Assembly (NCBI GenBank): GCA_965204095.1
Contig: OZ241991.1
Location: forward strand, 2,170,001-2,234,000
Source of the DNA: JAPPLB01 sp965204095
GTDB taxonomy: Bacteria > Acidobacteriota > Terriglobia > Bryobacterales > UBA6623
DNA: 64,000 nt
Reading direction: 5' to 3'
How positions within the stretch are numbered: the first letter of the stretch is position 1; each line of letters starts with the position of its first letter. The notes under the pieces are model-generated. The model worked only from the letters and a program-made list of their open reading frames with translations, did not search any database and was not told the DNA's origin. Positions 27,751 through 37,387 of this stretch are shown here, in pieces. Made by a program: the position numbers and the translations under genes.

Positions 27751-30700
27751 CGACATCGACGCCGTTGACGAGTTCGGCGATACGGCCTTGCACCGCGCGG
27801 CCGACAACGGCTCCGTCCAGAGGATACACCGTCTTGTTCGCCAGGGCGCCGACCTCGAAGCCCGCTCCGAGGACGGCGCTACCCCACTGATCGGAGCAAT
27901 ACGAAACGATCATCCGGAAGCCGTTGCGCGCCTTCTCGAAGCCGGCGCGCTCGTAGACGCCCGCGACCGCTACGGCAATACGGTCCTGCACTATTCAGCC
28001 GGCGCACGCAATCCCGAGCTGACAGCCCGCTTGATCGATCTCGGCGCCGACAATCATGCTCGCAACACCCACGAAGGCACCCCGCTGCACGCCGTCGTAG
28101 CGAGTCCGACTCACATCGAACCTGAGCAATCCTCGATCGAAACCGTAGACGTTCTGCTACGCGCCGGCAGCAACATCAATTCCCAGGACAAGGACGGCAA
28201 CACCGCCCTGCACTACCTCGCCGACGGCCGAATCGGTGGTGCCCGCCAAATCACGCAAGCCCTTCTCGATCGCGGCGCCCGGACCGACCTGCCCAACCGC
28301 CAGGGACTCACCCCCATCGATGTCGCCTCTGGCGACCGCGACGGCATCGAGCGTCAGTACGCCCGCACGGTGCTCGACACGATCCAGCAACACCTGAATC
28401 CGGATCACTCCCGCGAAGAACCCGTCCCGGCCTTCGAAGAACACCAGGCCCACGAGCTCGGCGCGCAGTTCGATTCCGTAAGTGAACGCTTTTCCGGCGA
28501 GCATATCGATCACTACGGTGATGAAGAGTTCGGCAGGGAACCGCCGTCCCCGTCCCGCAGCGCCTTTCCGTACGGCATCACCGCCCTCCACGACGCCGCA
28601 GCCAACGGCCTCCAGGAACACGCCGCCACACTGCTTCGCCAAGGCGCCAATCCCAACCAGCCCGACGAGTACGGCAACACCCCCCTGCACAACGCCGCCT
28701 ACGTGAACACCACCGAAATCGCCGATCGACTGCTCGACGCGCAAGCCGATCCCAACGCCGTCAACCGCGACGGCAACACGCCGCTGCACATCGCCATCCA
28801 CTTCTCCGGAGAAGGCGACTATCAAGCCACGATCGAACGTCTTTTGAACGCCGGCACCGACCTCAACCTCCGCAACTCTCTCGACGGCTATACGCCTCTG
28901 CACGTCGCGGTCCGGGAAGGCTTTCACGGAACCGCTGCAGAGCTTCTCCGGCGCGGCGCCGACCCGAACATCCAAGACAACGAAGGCCAGACCCCGCTGC
29001 ACACCGCATCCCGGCTGGAAACCTCCCATTGCGCTGACAAGCTGTTGCGCGCCAACGCCGATCCCAACATCGCCGATCGCAACGGCAATACGCCGATGCA
29101 CATTGCCGCCCTTTCCAATTCTTCAGAAGTCATCAACACCCTTGTTGAAGCCAAAGCTCATCAAGACATGCGCAACGCCGAGGGCCGCACGCCGCTAACG
29201 CTAGCCGATGAGTCGCAAGCGCACGAAGCCGTAGCCCTTCTTGAGAAAGCCGGCGCCGTTCGCGACAACCGGGATTCCATTGCCAAAACCGGCATGAGCC
29301 TGCAAGACCTCGATTACGCCGATCGCATGGGCGAAGAATCGCCGCTCCATATCAGCGCCGCAGCCGGCGATCACGAGAAAGTCGATAGCCTTCTCAAGCA
29401 CGGCGCCAACCCCAACGAATTCGACGCCAACCACCGCACGCCTCTGCATGAGGCCGTCGATGCCGGCTCACTTGAAACCGTGGATCGCCTGCTGCAGGCC
29501 GGCGCGAATCCCAACCAACAGGACTCCTACCTCGGCCACTCCGCTCTGCATCGCGCCGTACAAGCCCAATCGCAGCCGATCACGGAACGCCTGCTGAAAT
29601 CCGGAGCCAACCCTAACCTCCGCGATGGTGAAGGCGACTCCCCGTTGCACTTCGCGCTCAAAGACACCCTTCACAAGAACAAGCAACTCGCGGTCATCGA
29701 CACCCTGCTCGCTCATGGAGCCAATAGCGATCTTCCCGATCGTCTTGCCAAGAGCACCCCCCTTCACCTTGCCGTCGAAAGAAACAATCTCCAAGCCAGC
29801 CAACGCCTGATCGAAGAACGCGCCGACCCGAATGCCCCCGACCGCGCTGGATATACCCCTCTCTACCTTGCTGCGCGGCAATCGTCGGCCATGACCCAAC
29901 AGTTGCTGGTCTCCGGCGCGAGCCCACATATCAGCAACTCCCAAGGCTACACTCCGCTGCATGCAGCCGCACTCAGTGGCCGTTCCGATTCCGCCGAGCA
30001 CTTGCTCAACGCCGGAGCCGACCCCGATAGCCGCACCAACTTCAAGCAAACTCCGATGCACTTCGCCGCCTACAGCAAGTCACCGGAAACCATCATGCGG
30101 CTCTCCGTAGCGGGCGCCGATCCCAACTTGCGCGACTCTGATGGCGCAACCCCACTTCATCAAGCTGCTCTTTCCGACTCTAAGCAAACCATCGACAGCC
30201 TGATCAAAGCCGGAGCCGATCTCGAAGCACACGTACCCGGCAAGATCGGAACGCCCCGACAAGTAGCCCTCGAAAATGGAATGCAACACGCCGCAGACCA
30301 TCTCGCGCGCGCGGAAATCACCCGCACTGCTGCCGAGCAAAGCTCCCCATCGCGCGTTCAACGCTTCATCAACCGATTCAAGACCGTCGATCAAGACGTT
30401 CCCGACAGTGCCCCCAACGGCAGTCGAAGCAAGACCGACGCCTCAATCGAGAAACACCCCCGTAATCACCACAAGGAGAAAACCATGCCGGAACCCCATT
30501 GGACCAACAGCAAGAGCGCACGGCAGTTCACCGAACAGGTCGCCGAGCGCGTCGCCAAGCAAGTCGAGAAAGGCGAAGCCCCCTGGCAAAAAGGATATGA
30601 CAAGCCCAATCCTGAAAACTTGCAGCCCTTCAATCCTGCAACCCTGAAGCGCTTCAAGGGCATCAACGCCGTTCAACTGCAATCCGCAGCCCAGGAGAAG

Positions 30701-31543
30701 GGCTTCAAAGACCCGCGCTGGATGAGCTTCCGCACCGCCAACCGCATCGGCGCGAAAATCCGCAAGGGCGAGAAAGGCACCCGCGTAGAGTACCTGCGCT
30801 TCCCTCCAAAAACCCAGGACAAGGACAAAGCCGCTCCCGAGGCCGGCGCCGGCGCCGACGGCAAGGAGAAGGGACAGCCCAATATCACCCACAGCACGTA
30901 TGTCGTGTTCAACGCCGAACAGATCGAGCGCATGCCGGCTCTGGAACAACAGCTTCCCAAGGAGCCTCAACAGCACGAAATCTGCGAGCGCGCCGAGCGC
31001 ATGCTGCAGGATTCCGGAGTGAAGATCGAGCAGCCCCCCAACGGCGAGGCGCACTCCTACTACGACAAGCAGAAGGACGCCGTCGTGATGCCGGAAATGG
31101 AGAAGTTCAAATCCCCGGAAGCCTTCTACGGCAACGCCGTGAAGGAGATGGCGAACCGCGAAACCGAAAAGCGCATGGACAGCCGCACCGAGCCGCAGAG
31201 CGAAGCCCTGCAGCACAGCTCGATCGCCCGCCGCAACATGCGCAGCGAGATGGCCTGCCACACCATCAGCGCGAAACTGCATCTTCCGAAGGAGTCCACC
31301 GGCGAACGCCACAAGGCGCAGTGGGCGGAAACCATCCGCAAAAACCCCAACGAGCTGCGCTTCGCCGCTCGCGACGCCGACCGCATCGCCGACAAGGTGC
31401 TCGAGCACGACCGGCCTCAGCTTCGCCTGCCGACCGAACCCTCCCGCGCCGCCGTCGCCGCTCCGGCTACCCCCGAGAGGATGCAGGAAACGCAACGCCA
31501 GCTCCAGCAGCCGCAGCAGGAAATGGCCGCCGTCAGCCGCTAG
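27734..31543 (+). CDS. Ankyrin-repeat/ArdC-like fusion protein (1,269 aa)
   Basis: Residues about 10-880 hold some 23 ankyrin repeats (consensus GNTPLHIA plus helical half ending LLxxGADPN), with a linker near residues 225-275. Residue 918 onward is an ArdC-like module: an N-terminal ssDNA-binding-type domain (KSARQFTEQVAERVAKQV, WQKGYDKP, GEKGTRVEYLRFP) and a C-terminal zincin-like domain without HExxH (AVKEMANRETEKRMDSR). An AAGGAG seven bases before the ATG at 30485 could start the ArdC part separately. ArdC proteins protect incoming plasmid DNA from restriction. Confidence 0.85.
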   Translation: MAASANDIDAVDEFGDTALHRAADNGSVQRIHRLVRQGADLEARSEDGATPLIGAIRNDHPEAVARLLEAGALVDARDRYGNTVLHYSAGARNPELTARLIDLGADNHARNTHEGTPLHAVVASPTHIEPEQSSIETVDVLLRAGSNINSQDKDGNTALHYLADGRIGGARQITQALLDRGARTDLPNRQGLTPIDVASGDRDGIERQYARTVLDTIQQHLNPDHSREEPVPAFEEHQAHELGAQFDSVSERFSGEHIDHYGDEEFGREPPSPSRSAFPYGITALHDAAANGLQEHAATLLRQGANPNQPDEYGNTPLHNAAYVNTTEIADRLLDAQADPNAVNRDGNTPLHIAIHFSGEGDYQATIERLLNAGTDLNLRNSLDGYTPLHVAVREGFHGTAAELLRRGADPNIQDNEGQTPLHTASRLETSHCADKLLRANADPNIADRNGNTPMHIAALSNSSEVINTLVEAKAHQDMRNAEGRTPLTLADESQAHEAVALLEKAGAVRDNRDSIAKTGMSLQDLDYADRMGEESPLHISAAAGDHEKVDSLLKHGANPNEFDANHRTPLHEAVDAGSLETVDRLLQAGANPNQQDSYLGHSALHRAVQAQSQPITERLLKSGANPNLRDGEGDSPLHFALKDTLHKNKQLAVIDTLLAHGANSDLPDRLAKSTPLHLAVERNNLQASQRLIEERADPNAPDRAGYTPLYLAARQSSAMTQQLLVSGASPHISNSQGYTPLHAAALSGRSDSAEHLLNAGADPDSRTNFKQTPMHFAAYSKSPETIMRLSVAGADPNLRDSDGATPLHQAALSDSKQTIDSLIKAGADLEAHVPGKIGTPRQVALENGMQHAADHLARAEITRTAAEQSSPSRVQRFINRFKTVDQDVPDSAPNGSRSKTDASIEKHPRNHHKEKTMPEPHWTNSKSARQFTEQVAERVAKQVEKGEAPWQKGYDKPNPENLQPFNPATLKRFKGINAVQLQSAAQEKGFKDPRWMSFRTANRIGAKIRKGEKGTRVEYLRFPPKTQDKDKAAPEAGAGADGKEKGQPNITHSTYVVFNAEQIERMPALEQQLPKEPQQHEICERAERMLQDSGVKIEQPPNGEAHSYYDKQKDAVVMPEMEKFKSPEAFYGNAVKEMANRETEKRMDSRTEPQSEALQHSSIARRNMRSEMACHTISAKLHLPKESTGERHKAQWAETIRKNPNELRFAARDADRIADKVLEHDRPQLRLPTEPSRAAVAAPATPERMQETQRQLQQPQQEMAAVSR
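30474..30487 (+). promoter_or_regulatory. Internal ribosome binding site before the ArdC part
   Basis: The sequence AAGGAGAAAACC-ATG lies in frame inside the ankyrin fusion gene, exactly where the ArdC-like module begins (MPEPHWTNSKSARQF). It may be a working internal start yielding a separate ArdC-like protein of 352 residues, or the fossil start of a gene fused to its upstream neighbour. Confidence 0.55.
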
Positions 31544-31561
31544 CCAATTTCGGGAATCAAC

Positions 31562-32662
31562 ATGCCCCTTCGCAAATGGACCGCCTCACAAAGCGCCCGC
31601 AGGTTCGCCCGCGAGGTGGTAGATCGCCTGACCCGTCAAATTTACGGCAACCGCTCTCCCTGGCAGAAACAGTGGAACCGTCCCAGCGGTTCCGATCTAC
31701 CACCTTTCAATCCCGCCATCGACAAGCACTACAAAGGGCTCAACGCCATTCAGCTTCGCTGTGTCGCCGAAGAGAAAGGCTACAGCGATCCCCGCTGGAT
31801 AACCTCAGCCGCAGCGAAGAAGATGGGCGCTTGCGTCCGCGAAGGCGAGAAGGGAACCACCGTCGAGTTTCACCGCTACGGCTCCCACACCGGCGCGACC
31901 CACCACACCTACACCGTGTTCAATGCCGATCAGATCGACGGCCTTTCGCCGCTCGAAAAGCACTTGCCCCGGGAACCCCGCGATTGGGAAGTCTGCGACC
32001 GCGCCGAAAGCATGATCCGCAACACCGGCGCCCGAATTGAAACGCATGATCACGATTACTCCACCTTTGACGACAAAAGCGACACCGTCGTTCTTCCCCA
32101 CCAGGAAAAGTTCAAATCCCCGCAGGACTACTACTCGCACGCCGTTGCCGAATTGAGCAAGTGGACAGGCCACAAGGACCGCTTCGATCGCGAATCCCTG
32201 CACTTCCGCAAGGATTACGACGAAGAGTTCGCACGCGAATACATGCGCGTCCACATCGCCACAATGAACGTCTGTTCGGAGCTTCGCCTTCCCTACAACC
32301 AGATGGCTGCCGGTCAGGAGCAAGCGTGGGGCTCTGCCATCAACTACAACCCCGACGAGCTGCGCAGCGCCGTCCGCGACGCCGATCGCATCAGCCACTA
32401 CCTGCTGCAGCATGCTCGCGATCCGGATCTCGACCACAACGTCGATCAGATTCCCCGCGCAGCGGGACGTGTGGACGAACTTCCCGATCGCAACATCTCG
32501 ACTGCAAGAGAACCGGCCCCCGTCGTATACGACCAGTCCACTGCCGAGCACCTGGAAAAGCTGAGTGACATGCCGAAGCCGTTCATCAGCTACCCCCACG
32601 GAGCGAGCGGAGCTTTCCCCAAGCCTTCCAACGATCGCAGCGACGACACCTTCAGCCGCTGA
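31562..32662 (+). CDS. ArdC-like anti-restriction protein with altered active site
   Basis: The 366-residue protein has the ArdC N-terminal domain (SQSARRFAREVVDRLTRQIY, WQKQWNRP, GLNAIQLRCVAEEKGY) and a zincin-like half. The metallopeptidase motif reads AVAELSKWTGHKDRFDRE: the first His of HExxH is Ala and the second Lys, while the following WTGHK is kept. It is therefore probably not a peptidase but may still bind DNA. It is the second of three ArdC modules in a row and has no hairpin leader. Confidence 0.8.
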   Translation: MPLRKWTASQSARRFAREVVDRLTRQIYGNRSPWQKQWNRPSGSDLPPFNPAIDKHYKGLNAIQLRCVAEEKGYSDPRWITSAAAKKMGACVREGEKGTTVEFHRYGSHTGATHHTYTVFNADQIDGLSPLEKHLPREPRDWEVCDRAESMIRNTGARIETHDHDYSTFDDKSDTVVLPHQEKFKSPQDYYSHAVAELSKWTGHKDRFDRESLHFRKDYDEEFAREYMRVHIATMNVCSELRLPYNQMAAGQEQAWGSAINYNPDELRSAVRDADRISHYLLQHARDPDLDHNVDQIPRAAGRVDELPDRNISTAREPAPVVYDQSTAEHLEKLSDMPKPFISYPHGASGAFPKPSNDRSDDTFSR

Positions 32663-32686
32663 TCCCCTCCAGGTTTCCTCCGTCTC

Positions 32687-32735
32687 GGGTTCTCCGCTTT
32701 CCGCCAACAGCGAGTGAGCGGAAAGCTCCCAACCC
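32687..32735 (+). promoter_or_regulatory. 49-nt hairpin leader, copy 1
   Basis: Canonical stems GGGTT/AACCC and GCTTTCCGC/GCGGAAAGC with loop CAACAGCGAGTGA. AGGAGG follows at 32745-32750, before the intact ArdC gene. It is the leftmost copy in the window. Confidence 0.9.
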
Positions 32736-32762
32736 TTACCCGACAGGAGGACTTCACCCGTC

Positions 32763-33722
32763 ATGAAGAAACCGAAGAGAGGCGGTAGCGCGCGGCAGTT
32801 CGCCGAGAAGGCCGCCGAGAAGATCATCGAGCAGCTCAAGCAGGGCGTCGCACCTTGGCAGCGTGGTTGGGACAAGCCGGCAGCCGCCGATGTCCCGCCC
32901 TTCAATCCCGTCACCGGAACCCGCTATCGCGGGCTCAACTCGCTGGTGCTCTCCGCCGAAGCCGGAGAGCGTGGATACGGCGATCCCCGCTGGACCACCT
33001 ATCGAGGCGCGAAGAAGATCAACGCTCAGGTCACCCGAGGCGAGAAGGGCGTGACGGTCGAATACTGGAAGTTTCCCAGCAAGGAGCAGGAGGACCGCGT
33101 TCGCGCAGCGATCGCCGCCGGCAGGGAGCATGAAGAGCTGAAGATTATTCACCGCCTCTACACCGTTTTCAACGCAGAGCAGATCGAGGGCATGCCTTCG
33201 CTCGAAAGCACGCTTCAGAATGCGAACGAATGGGAAGCCTCCGAGCGCGCCGAGCGCTTGCTGCAGGCATCGGGTGCGAACATCCAGCACCGGGGCGGCA
33301 ACCGTGCCTTCTACCGCCGATCCGAGGACTTGATCGTGCTTCCGAAGCAGGATCAGTTCCACTCACCCGAAGCTTACTACTCAACCGCTCTTCACGAGCT
33401 CGGACACTGGACCGGCCACAAGAGCCGGCTCGACCGCGAGGAGCTGATGCAGGGCGGCTTCGGTTCACCCGAGTACGCCAAAGAAGAGCTGCGCGCGGAA
33501 ATGACTTCCGTCACTGTCAACGGCATGTTGGGGCTGCCGCACGATCCCGGCTCGCACGCATCCTATGTCGGCTCCTGGATCAAGACGCTCCAGGACAACC
33601 CCAACGAGCTGCGCTACGCAGCTCGCGACGCCGGCCGCATGGCGGATTACATCCTTCAGTTCGACCAACACAAGCAACAACAACAGGCCGAAACATCCCG
33701 CGAAGCGGGTTCTTCCTCATGA
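32763..33722 (+). CDS. ardC: ArdC-type anti-restriction protein with intact metallopeptidase motif
   Basis: The 319-residue protein is a full-length ArdC. The N-terminal ssDNA-binding-type domain (SARQFAEKAAEKIIEQLKQG, PWQRGWDKP) occupies residues 1-130. The C-terminal domain has a complete zinc site HELGHWTGHKSRLDR (His211, Glu212, His215) with a downstream Glu in KEELRAEM. ArdC proteins of conjugative plasmids shield entering DNA from host restriction. It is the only one of the three modules here with a working site and carries the first hairpin leader. Confidence 0.9.
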   Translation: MKKPKRGGSARQFAEKAAEKIIEQLKQGVAPWQRGWDKPAAADVPPFNPVTGTRYRGLNSLVLSAEAGERGYGDPRWTTYRGAKKINAQVTRGEKGVTVEYWKFPSKEQEDRVRAAIAAGREHEELKIIHRLYTVFNAEQIEGMPSLESTLQNANEWEASERAERLLQASGANIQHRGGNRAFYRRSEDLIVLPKQDQFHSPEAYYSTALHELGHWTGHKSRLDREELMQGGFGSPEYAKEELRAEMTSVTVNGMLGLPHDPGSHASYVGSWIKTLQDNPNELRYAARDAGRMADYILQFDQHKQQQQAETSREAGSSS

Positions 33723-34341
33723 TTTTGACGTTCCCTGACAATTTCATACCAGCAACTAGCAACATTCTCATTCGTAAGTTGATTTCCTGATTTCGATCCT
33801 TGCCTTTTGATGCCGCGTTATAAGAGACTAACGCGGCACAGCAACGCGGCATTATCGATTTACCTTATCTTCTTGCACCCCATGTAGTTAACCCGTTTTA
33901 CTCACCCCGTCCGTGCTTTCGGAACGGGGGTTCGTGTTCGTGTAGCGACCCCCCCCTTTTTGCCATTCAGCAGTACTGCTCTCGGGCCTACGGCCCTCAT
34001 TCCGGGGGGTCGCTACACGATTGATCGATCCCTGCGGGAAGGCCAACGCGCTTCGCGCTGAAAAATCGCAGCTTTCTCGACTTTCTCCAAAGCTGCGCTG
34101 AATCCCCCCTACCCCCCTGCTGAACAAAACGCTCGGCCGCTCATTTTTCAGCACTTTCCCGTTTTTCGATTCAGCACCTGTCAGCGTTTTGACCCCGGAA
34201 ACTGCTGAATGCACCCCTTTTCAGCCGGATTCTGCCCGTTTCGCAGGCTTCACGTGCGGATCCGCTTGCTCCGTCCACGACGCAGCCCTTCTCTCTCGGC
34301 CCCGTCGGCCGTCCCCTCGCACATCAGCCGTTCTCTCGCAG
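33723..34341. other. Noncoding region with inverted repeats, candidate oriT or centromere
   Basis: No gene is supported over about 600 bases up to the second hairpin leader. It contains a long-spaced perfect inverted repeat (33939-34019) and eight scattered GCTGAA/TTCAGC sites between about 33963 and 34226. Plasmid oriT and partition sites have this character, and the place between anti-restriction and coupling-protein genes would suit an oriT. Confidence 0.5.
33939..34019. repeat. 16-bp perfect inverted repeat
   Basis: CGTGTAGCGACCCCCC at 33939-33954 pairs fully with GGGGGGTCGCTACACG at 34004-34019. The 49-base spacer holds a smaller hairpin (GGGCC-TAC-GGCCC). No T-run follows on the plus strand, so it is unlikely to be a simple terminator. 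Confidence 0.7.
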
Positions 34342-34390
34342 GGGTTCTCCGCTTTCCGCCAGATTGCGGCGAGCGGAAAGCTCCAAACCC
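34342..34390 (+). promoter_or_regulatory. 49-nt hairpin leader, copy 2
   Basis: Both stems are canonical, the loop is CAGATTGCGGCGA and the 3' internal loop is TCCA. AGGAGG lies at 34399-34404 before the TTG of the PAPS-reductase-family gene. Confidence 0.9.
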
Positions 34391-34412
34391 TTACCGCCAG
34401 GAGGTCACTCCA

Positions 34413-35294
34413 TTGTCAGTTTCCGACTACAGGTTCCGCGAGAACGGACGGCCCCGATTGATTCATTTCTCCGGAGGCCGCACGTCAGGCTTCCTGCTGT
34501 TTCACATCCTCGAAGCCTACGGCCGCTCGCTCCCCGACAGCATCCGCGTCGTGTTCTGCAACACCGGCAAGGAACGCGAAGAGACTCTGATCTTCGTCCG
34601 GCGCTGCTCCGAAGAGTGGAACGTCGAGGTCACCTGGCTGGAGTACGACTTCCGCGCCGGCGCACGAGGCGGCCGTCACGATCCCAAGCACGCTCACCGC
34701 GTCGTTGACTTCGACAGCGCTGCCCGCAACGGCGAGCCTTTCGCGGCCATGCTGAGCGCCAGCTCGATCCTTCCGAACGTGTCCCTGCGTAAATGCACCA
34801 GCGAGTTGAAGGTCCGGACCTCGGAACGCTGGGCGCGGCGCACGCTCGGTTGGAAGAAGCCGCTCGACGTTCTCGGCATCCGCTACGACGAGCCGAAGCG
34901 CTGGCGCAAGGCGCTGTTCGAAGAATGCCAGACCGAGTACCCCCTGGTGGGCGCCAGGGTCACAAAGCCGATGGTCGATGCCTTCTGGTCGCGTCACTCG
35001 TTCGATCTCGGCATTCCTTCCCGGCTCGGCAACTGCGATCTGTGCTTCATGAAGGGCAAGCGCAACCTCGTTCGCACCATCAGCAAGGAACCCGATCGCG
35101 CCCACTGGTGGATCGATCACGAACAGAAAATCCTTGAGAGCTTCGGCCGCCGAGTGCGGAAGTCCGAGATGGCGCAGTTCTCGATGCGCTACACCTACCG
35201 CGAGCTTCTCGATGAAGCCTTGATCCCCAACCCGCAGCTCACACTCATCGACGTGGACGACGATGCGGGGATCTCCTGCTTTTGCGGCGATTGA
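34413..35294 (+). CDS. PAPS-reductase-family (PP-loop-like) protein
   Basis: The TTG at 34413, nine bases after AGGAGG and just behind a hairpin leader, starts 293 residues. The nucleotide-binding loop is LIHFSGGRTSGFLLFHIL, followed by VVFCNTGKEREETL. A Cys in SLRKCTSELKVR and a pair in GNCDLCFMKGKR could bind a metal cluster. This is the CysH/DndC-like family frequent in phages and plasmids, where members often modify DNA or RNA. Sulfate assimilation is unlikely, as no partner genes are near. Confidence 0.8.
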   Translation: MSVSDYRFRENGRPRLIHFSGGRTSGFLLFHILEAYGRSLPDSIRVVFCNTGKEREETLIFVRRCSEEWNVEVTWLEYDFRAGARGGRHDPKHAHRVVDFDSAARNGEPFAAMLSASSILPNVSLRKCTSELKVRTSERWARRTLGWKKPLDVLGIRYDEPKRWRKALFEECQTEYPLVGARVTKPMVDAFWSRHSFDLGIPSRLGNCDLCFMKGKRNLVRTISKEPDRAHWWIDHEQKILESFGRRVRKSEMAQFSMRYTYRELLDEALIPNPQLTLIDVDDDAGISCFCGD

Positions 35295-35365
35295 TCGCCG
35301 CCTTCTCTCGCTCATAACAGCACGCTCCGCTTTGCTGATTCGCCAACTGCTGGCATCCTTGAAGC

Positions 35366-37387
35366 ATGAAGTTCGCACTTCCCTGGATTGCCGGCTTTCT
35401 TCTCTCCCTCTCACGCTGGCGCTGGGAGCCTTTTCCCGGCGCCGGCTCGAATCCGTTCCTCGATATGATCGAGCTGAACGATCCTTTTCTCTTCTACTGC
35501 ATCATCGGCTGGTACTATCTCGCGCCGTGGGCCGCAGCCGGCGTGGGCGGAGCGTTGCTCCTTTCCATGTGGCAAATCTGGTTCGCCGGCATCGGCGACA
35601 ACAACGGCGCACGTGGCTCTCTCCCCCGCTGGCCGGCTTCGGCCAAGGACAAGTCCATCTCCCTGGTTGTCGGAGAGACGCACCACCCGACCAGGCCCGT
35701 CGAGTCCGAGAACCCCGACTGGCTCGTACTGTCGGAGAAGGGACTGTTCACCGGAGTCGCCGTGGTCGGAGCCATCGGCACCGGCAAGACTTCAGCCTGC
35801 ATGCAGCCCTTCGCCGAACAGCTCTTCGGCTGGCAAGCTCACGACCATCGGCAAAAAGCTGCCGGATTGGTGCTCGAAGTCAAAGGCGACTTCTGCTACG
35901 CCATCCACGATCTGCTGAAGCGCAACGGCCGTGGGGACGACTACCTCGAAATCGGCCTCAACAGCCATTGGCAGTGGAACCCCCTCGATGCCGACTGGAT
36001 GGACTCCTACTCGCTCGCCTACAGCGTCGCCGGCCTCATGAATCAGCTCTTCGGCCGCGGCAAAGAGCCCTTCTGGCAACAAGCCTCCACCAACCTCATC
36101 CGCAACATCATCGAGCTGTTCCGCGTCACCACCGGCTGGGTCACCTTCAAGGACGTGTACAACTGCGCCATCTCTCCCGTTCTTCTCGGCAAGCTGATTA
36201 CCGAAGCCCGGCAACAGGCTCAGCCCCCCGAAGAGACGAAGTCCCGTTTGGTCATCCCTCGCTGGGCTCTCGCCGCTCACCAGGAAGCTCTCAGCCAGTG
36301 GGACTGGCGCGAGCAGAATAGCGAAGAGCAGTCCGCTTTCGAGGACTCCGAATTGCTGGAGGCCCTCGTCAAGCTCGGCATCGATCACCGCGTTATCGAT
36401 CCGCCTCCGAAGAAAATCAACCCCCGCCTGGAGCGCCTCGAAGCCATCGAACGCTGGTACAACCACGATTGGACTCAGATCGATCCGAAACTGCGCACCT
36501 CGATCGTCGAAGGCGTTTCCGTTTTCCTCGGCCTCTTCGACACACCCGATGTAGCCCGCATCTTCTGCCCTCCGAAACCCGATCATCAACCCAAGCCTCT
36601 TGCCGGCACGAACGGCGCCAGCGCAACCGCCACGCAGATCGCCACTCTACAACCTCTTCCTTCCCTCATGTCGCTGATCGATTCCGGCAAGGTGATCTGC
36701 CTCAACATGCCGGCTTCCAGCAATGCCGCTCTCGCCCGCGCGATCGGCGTGCTTCTCAAGCAATGCTGGCTGGGGGCGTTGCTGCTTCGCCCCGCTCTGA
36801 TGCGAAGCTCTCCCAACAAGTATTTCCGGCCGGCCATCTTTCTCTGCGACGAATACCAGTCGTTCGCCACCGTAGGGGAAGCCGATCCCTGCGGCGACGA
36901 GAAAGCGTTCGGCCTTTCGCGTCAATCTCGCTGCATCCCGATCGTCGCCACGCAGTCGATTTCCTCGCTGCGCTCCGTCACCGGCAGCGGCGAAGCCTGG
37001 CGCACCCTCTTCCAGAACCTCAGAACCAAGGTGTTTCTCTCCCTCAGCGACGATTCCTCCGCCCGCATCGCTTCGGAAATGTGCGGCCAGGTCGAAGTGC
37101 TCAAGACCGCCTACTCCTTCAACGAATCCACCCCGAAGGCAGGCATCTCCCTTTTCAGCGGAGCGCCCGGAGGCGGCAAATCATCGCTGGGAGTCTCCAA
37201 GTCCTTCCAGGACCGCATGGAGCCGCTGTTTCGGCCGAAGGCGTTTTCCGAACTCGACACCGGACAGGCGATCGTGCTGCCCTACGACGGCAAGAAAAAC
37301 CAGTCCGCCCGCCGCTGCTACCTCAAGCCGTTCTACCTGCCTCGTGACCTCAGCTACTTCCGGCAGAAGGAGAGAGGCATGATATGA
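35366..37387 (+). CDS. VirD4/TraG-type conjugative coupling protein
   Basis: The 673-residue protein has two N-terminal membrane helices (to about residue 75). Its motor domain carries Walker A AVVGAIGTGKTSACMQPF near residue 135, Walker B AIFLCDEYQSFA near 495, and sensor-like IVATQSISSLRSV. Coupling proteins bring the relaxase-DNA complex to the secretion channel. The end overlaps the VirB11 start. With T4SS genes on both sides, it marks the element as self-transmissible or formerly so. Confidence 0.9.
   Translation: MKFALPWIAGFLLSLSRWRWEPFPGAGSNPFLDMIELNDPFLFYCIIGWYYLAPWAAAGVGGALLLSMWQIWFAGIGDNNGARGSLPRWPASAKDKSISLVVGETHHPTRPVESENPDWLVLSEKGLFTGVAVVGAIGTGKTSACMQPFAEQLFGWQAHDHRQKAAGLVLEVKGDFCYAIHDLLKRNGRGDDYLEIGLNSHWQWNPLDADWMDSYSLAYSVAGLMNQLFGRGKEPFWQQASTNLIRNIIELFRVTTGWVTFKDVYNCAISPVLLGKLITEARQQAQPPEETKSRLVIPRWALAAHQEALSQWDWREQNSEEQSAFEDSELLEALVKLGIDHRVIDPPPKKINPRLERLEAIERWYNHDWTQIDPKLRTSIVEGVSVFLGLFDTPDVARIFCPPKPDHQPKPLAGTNGASATATQIATLQPLPSLMSLIDSGKVICLNMPASSNAALARAIGVLLKQCWLGALLLRPALMRSSPNKYFRPAIFLCDEYQSFATVGEADPCGDEKAFGLSRQSRCIPIVATQSISSLRSVTGSGEAWRTLFQNLRTKVFLSLSDDSSARIASEMCGQVEVLKTAYSFNESTPKAGISLFSGAPGGGKSSLGVSKSFQDRMEPLFRPKAFSELDTGQAIVLPYDGKKNQSARRCYLKPFYLPRDLSYFRQKERGMI

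Noticed and set aside
33939..34019. Rho-independent terminator
   Set aside because: The stem is long but the 49-base spacer and lack of a following T-run make a terminator unlikely.
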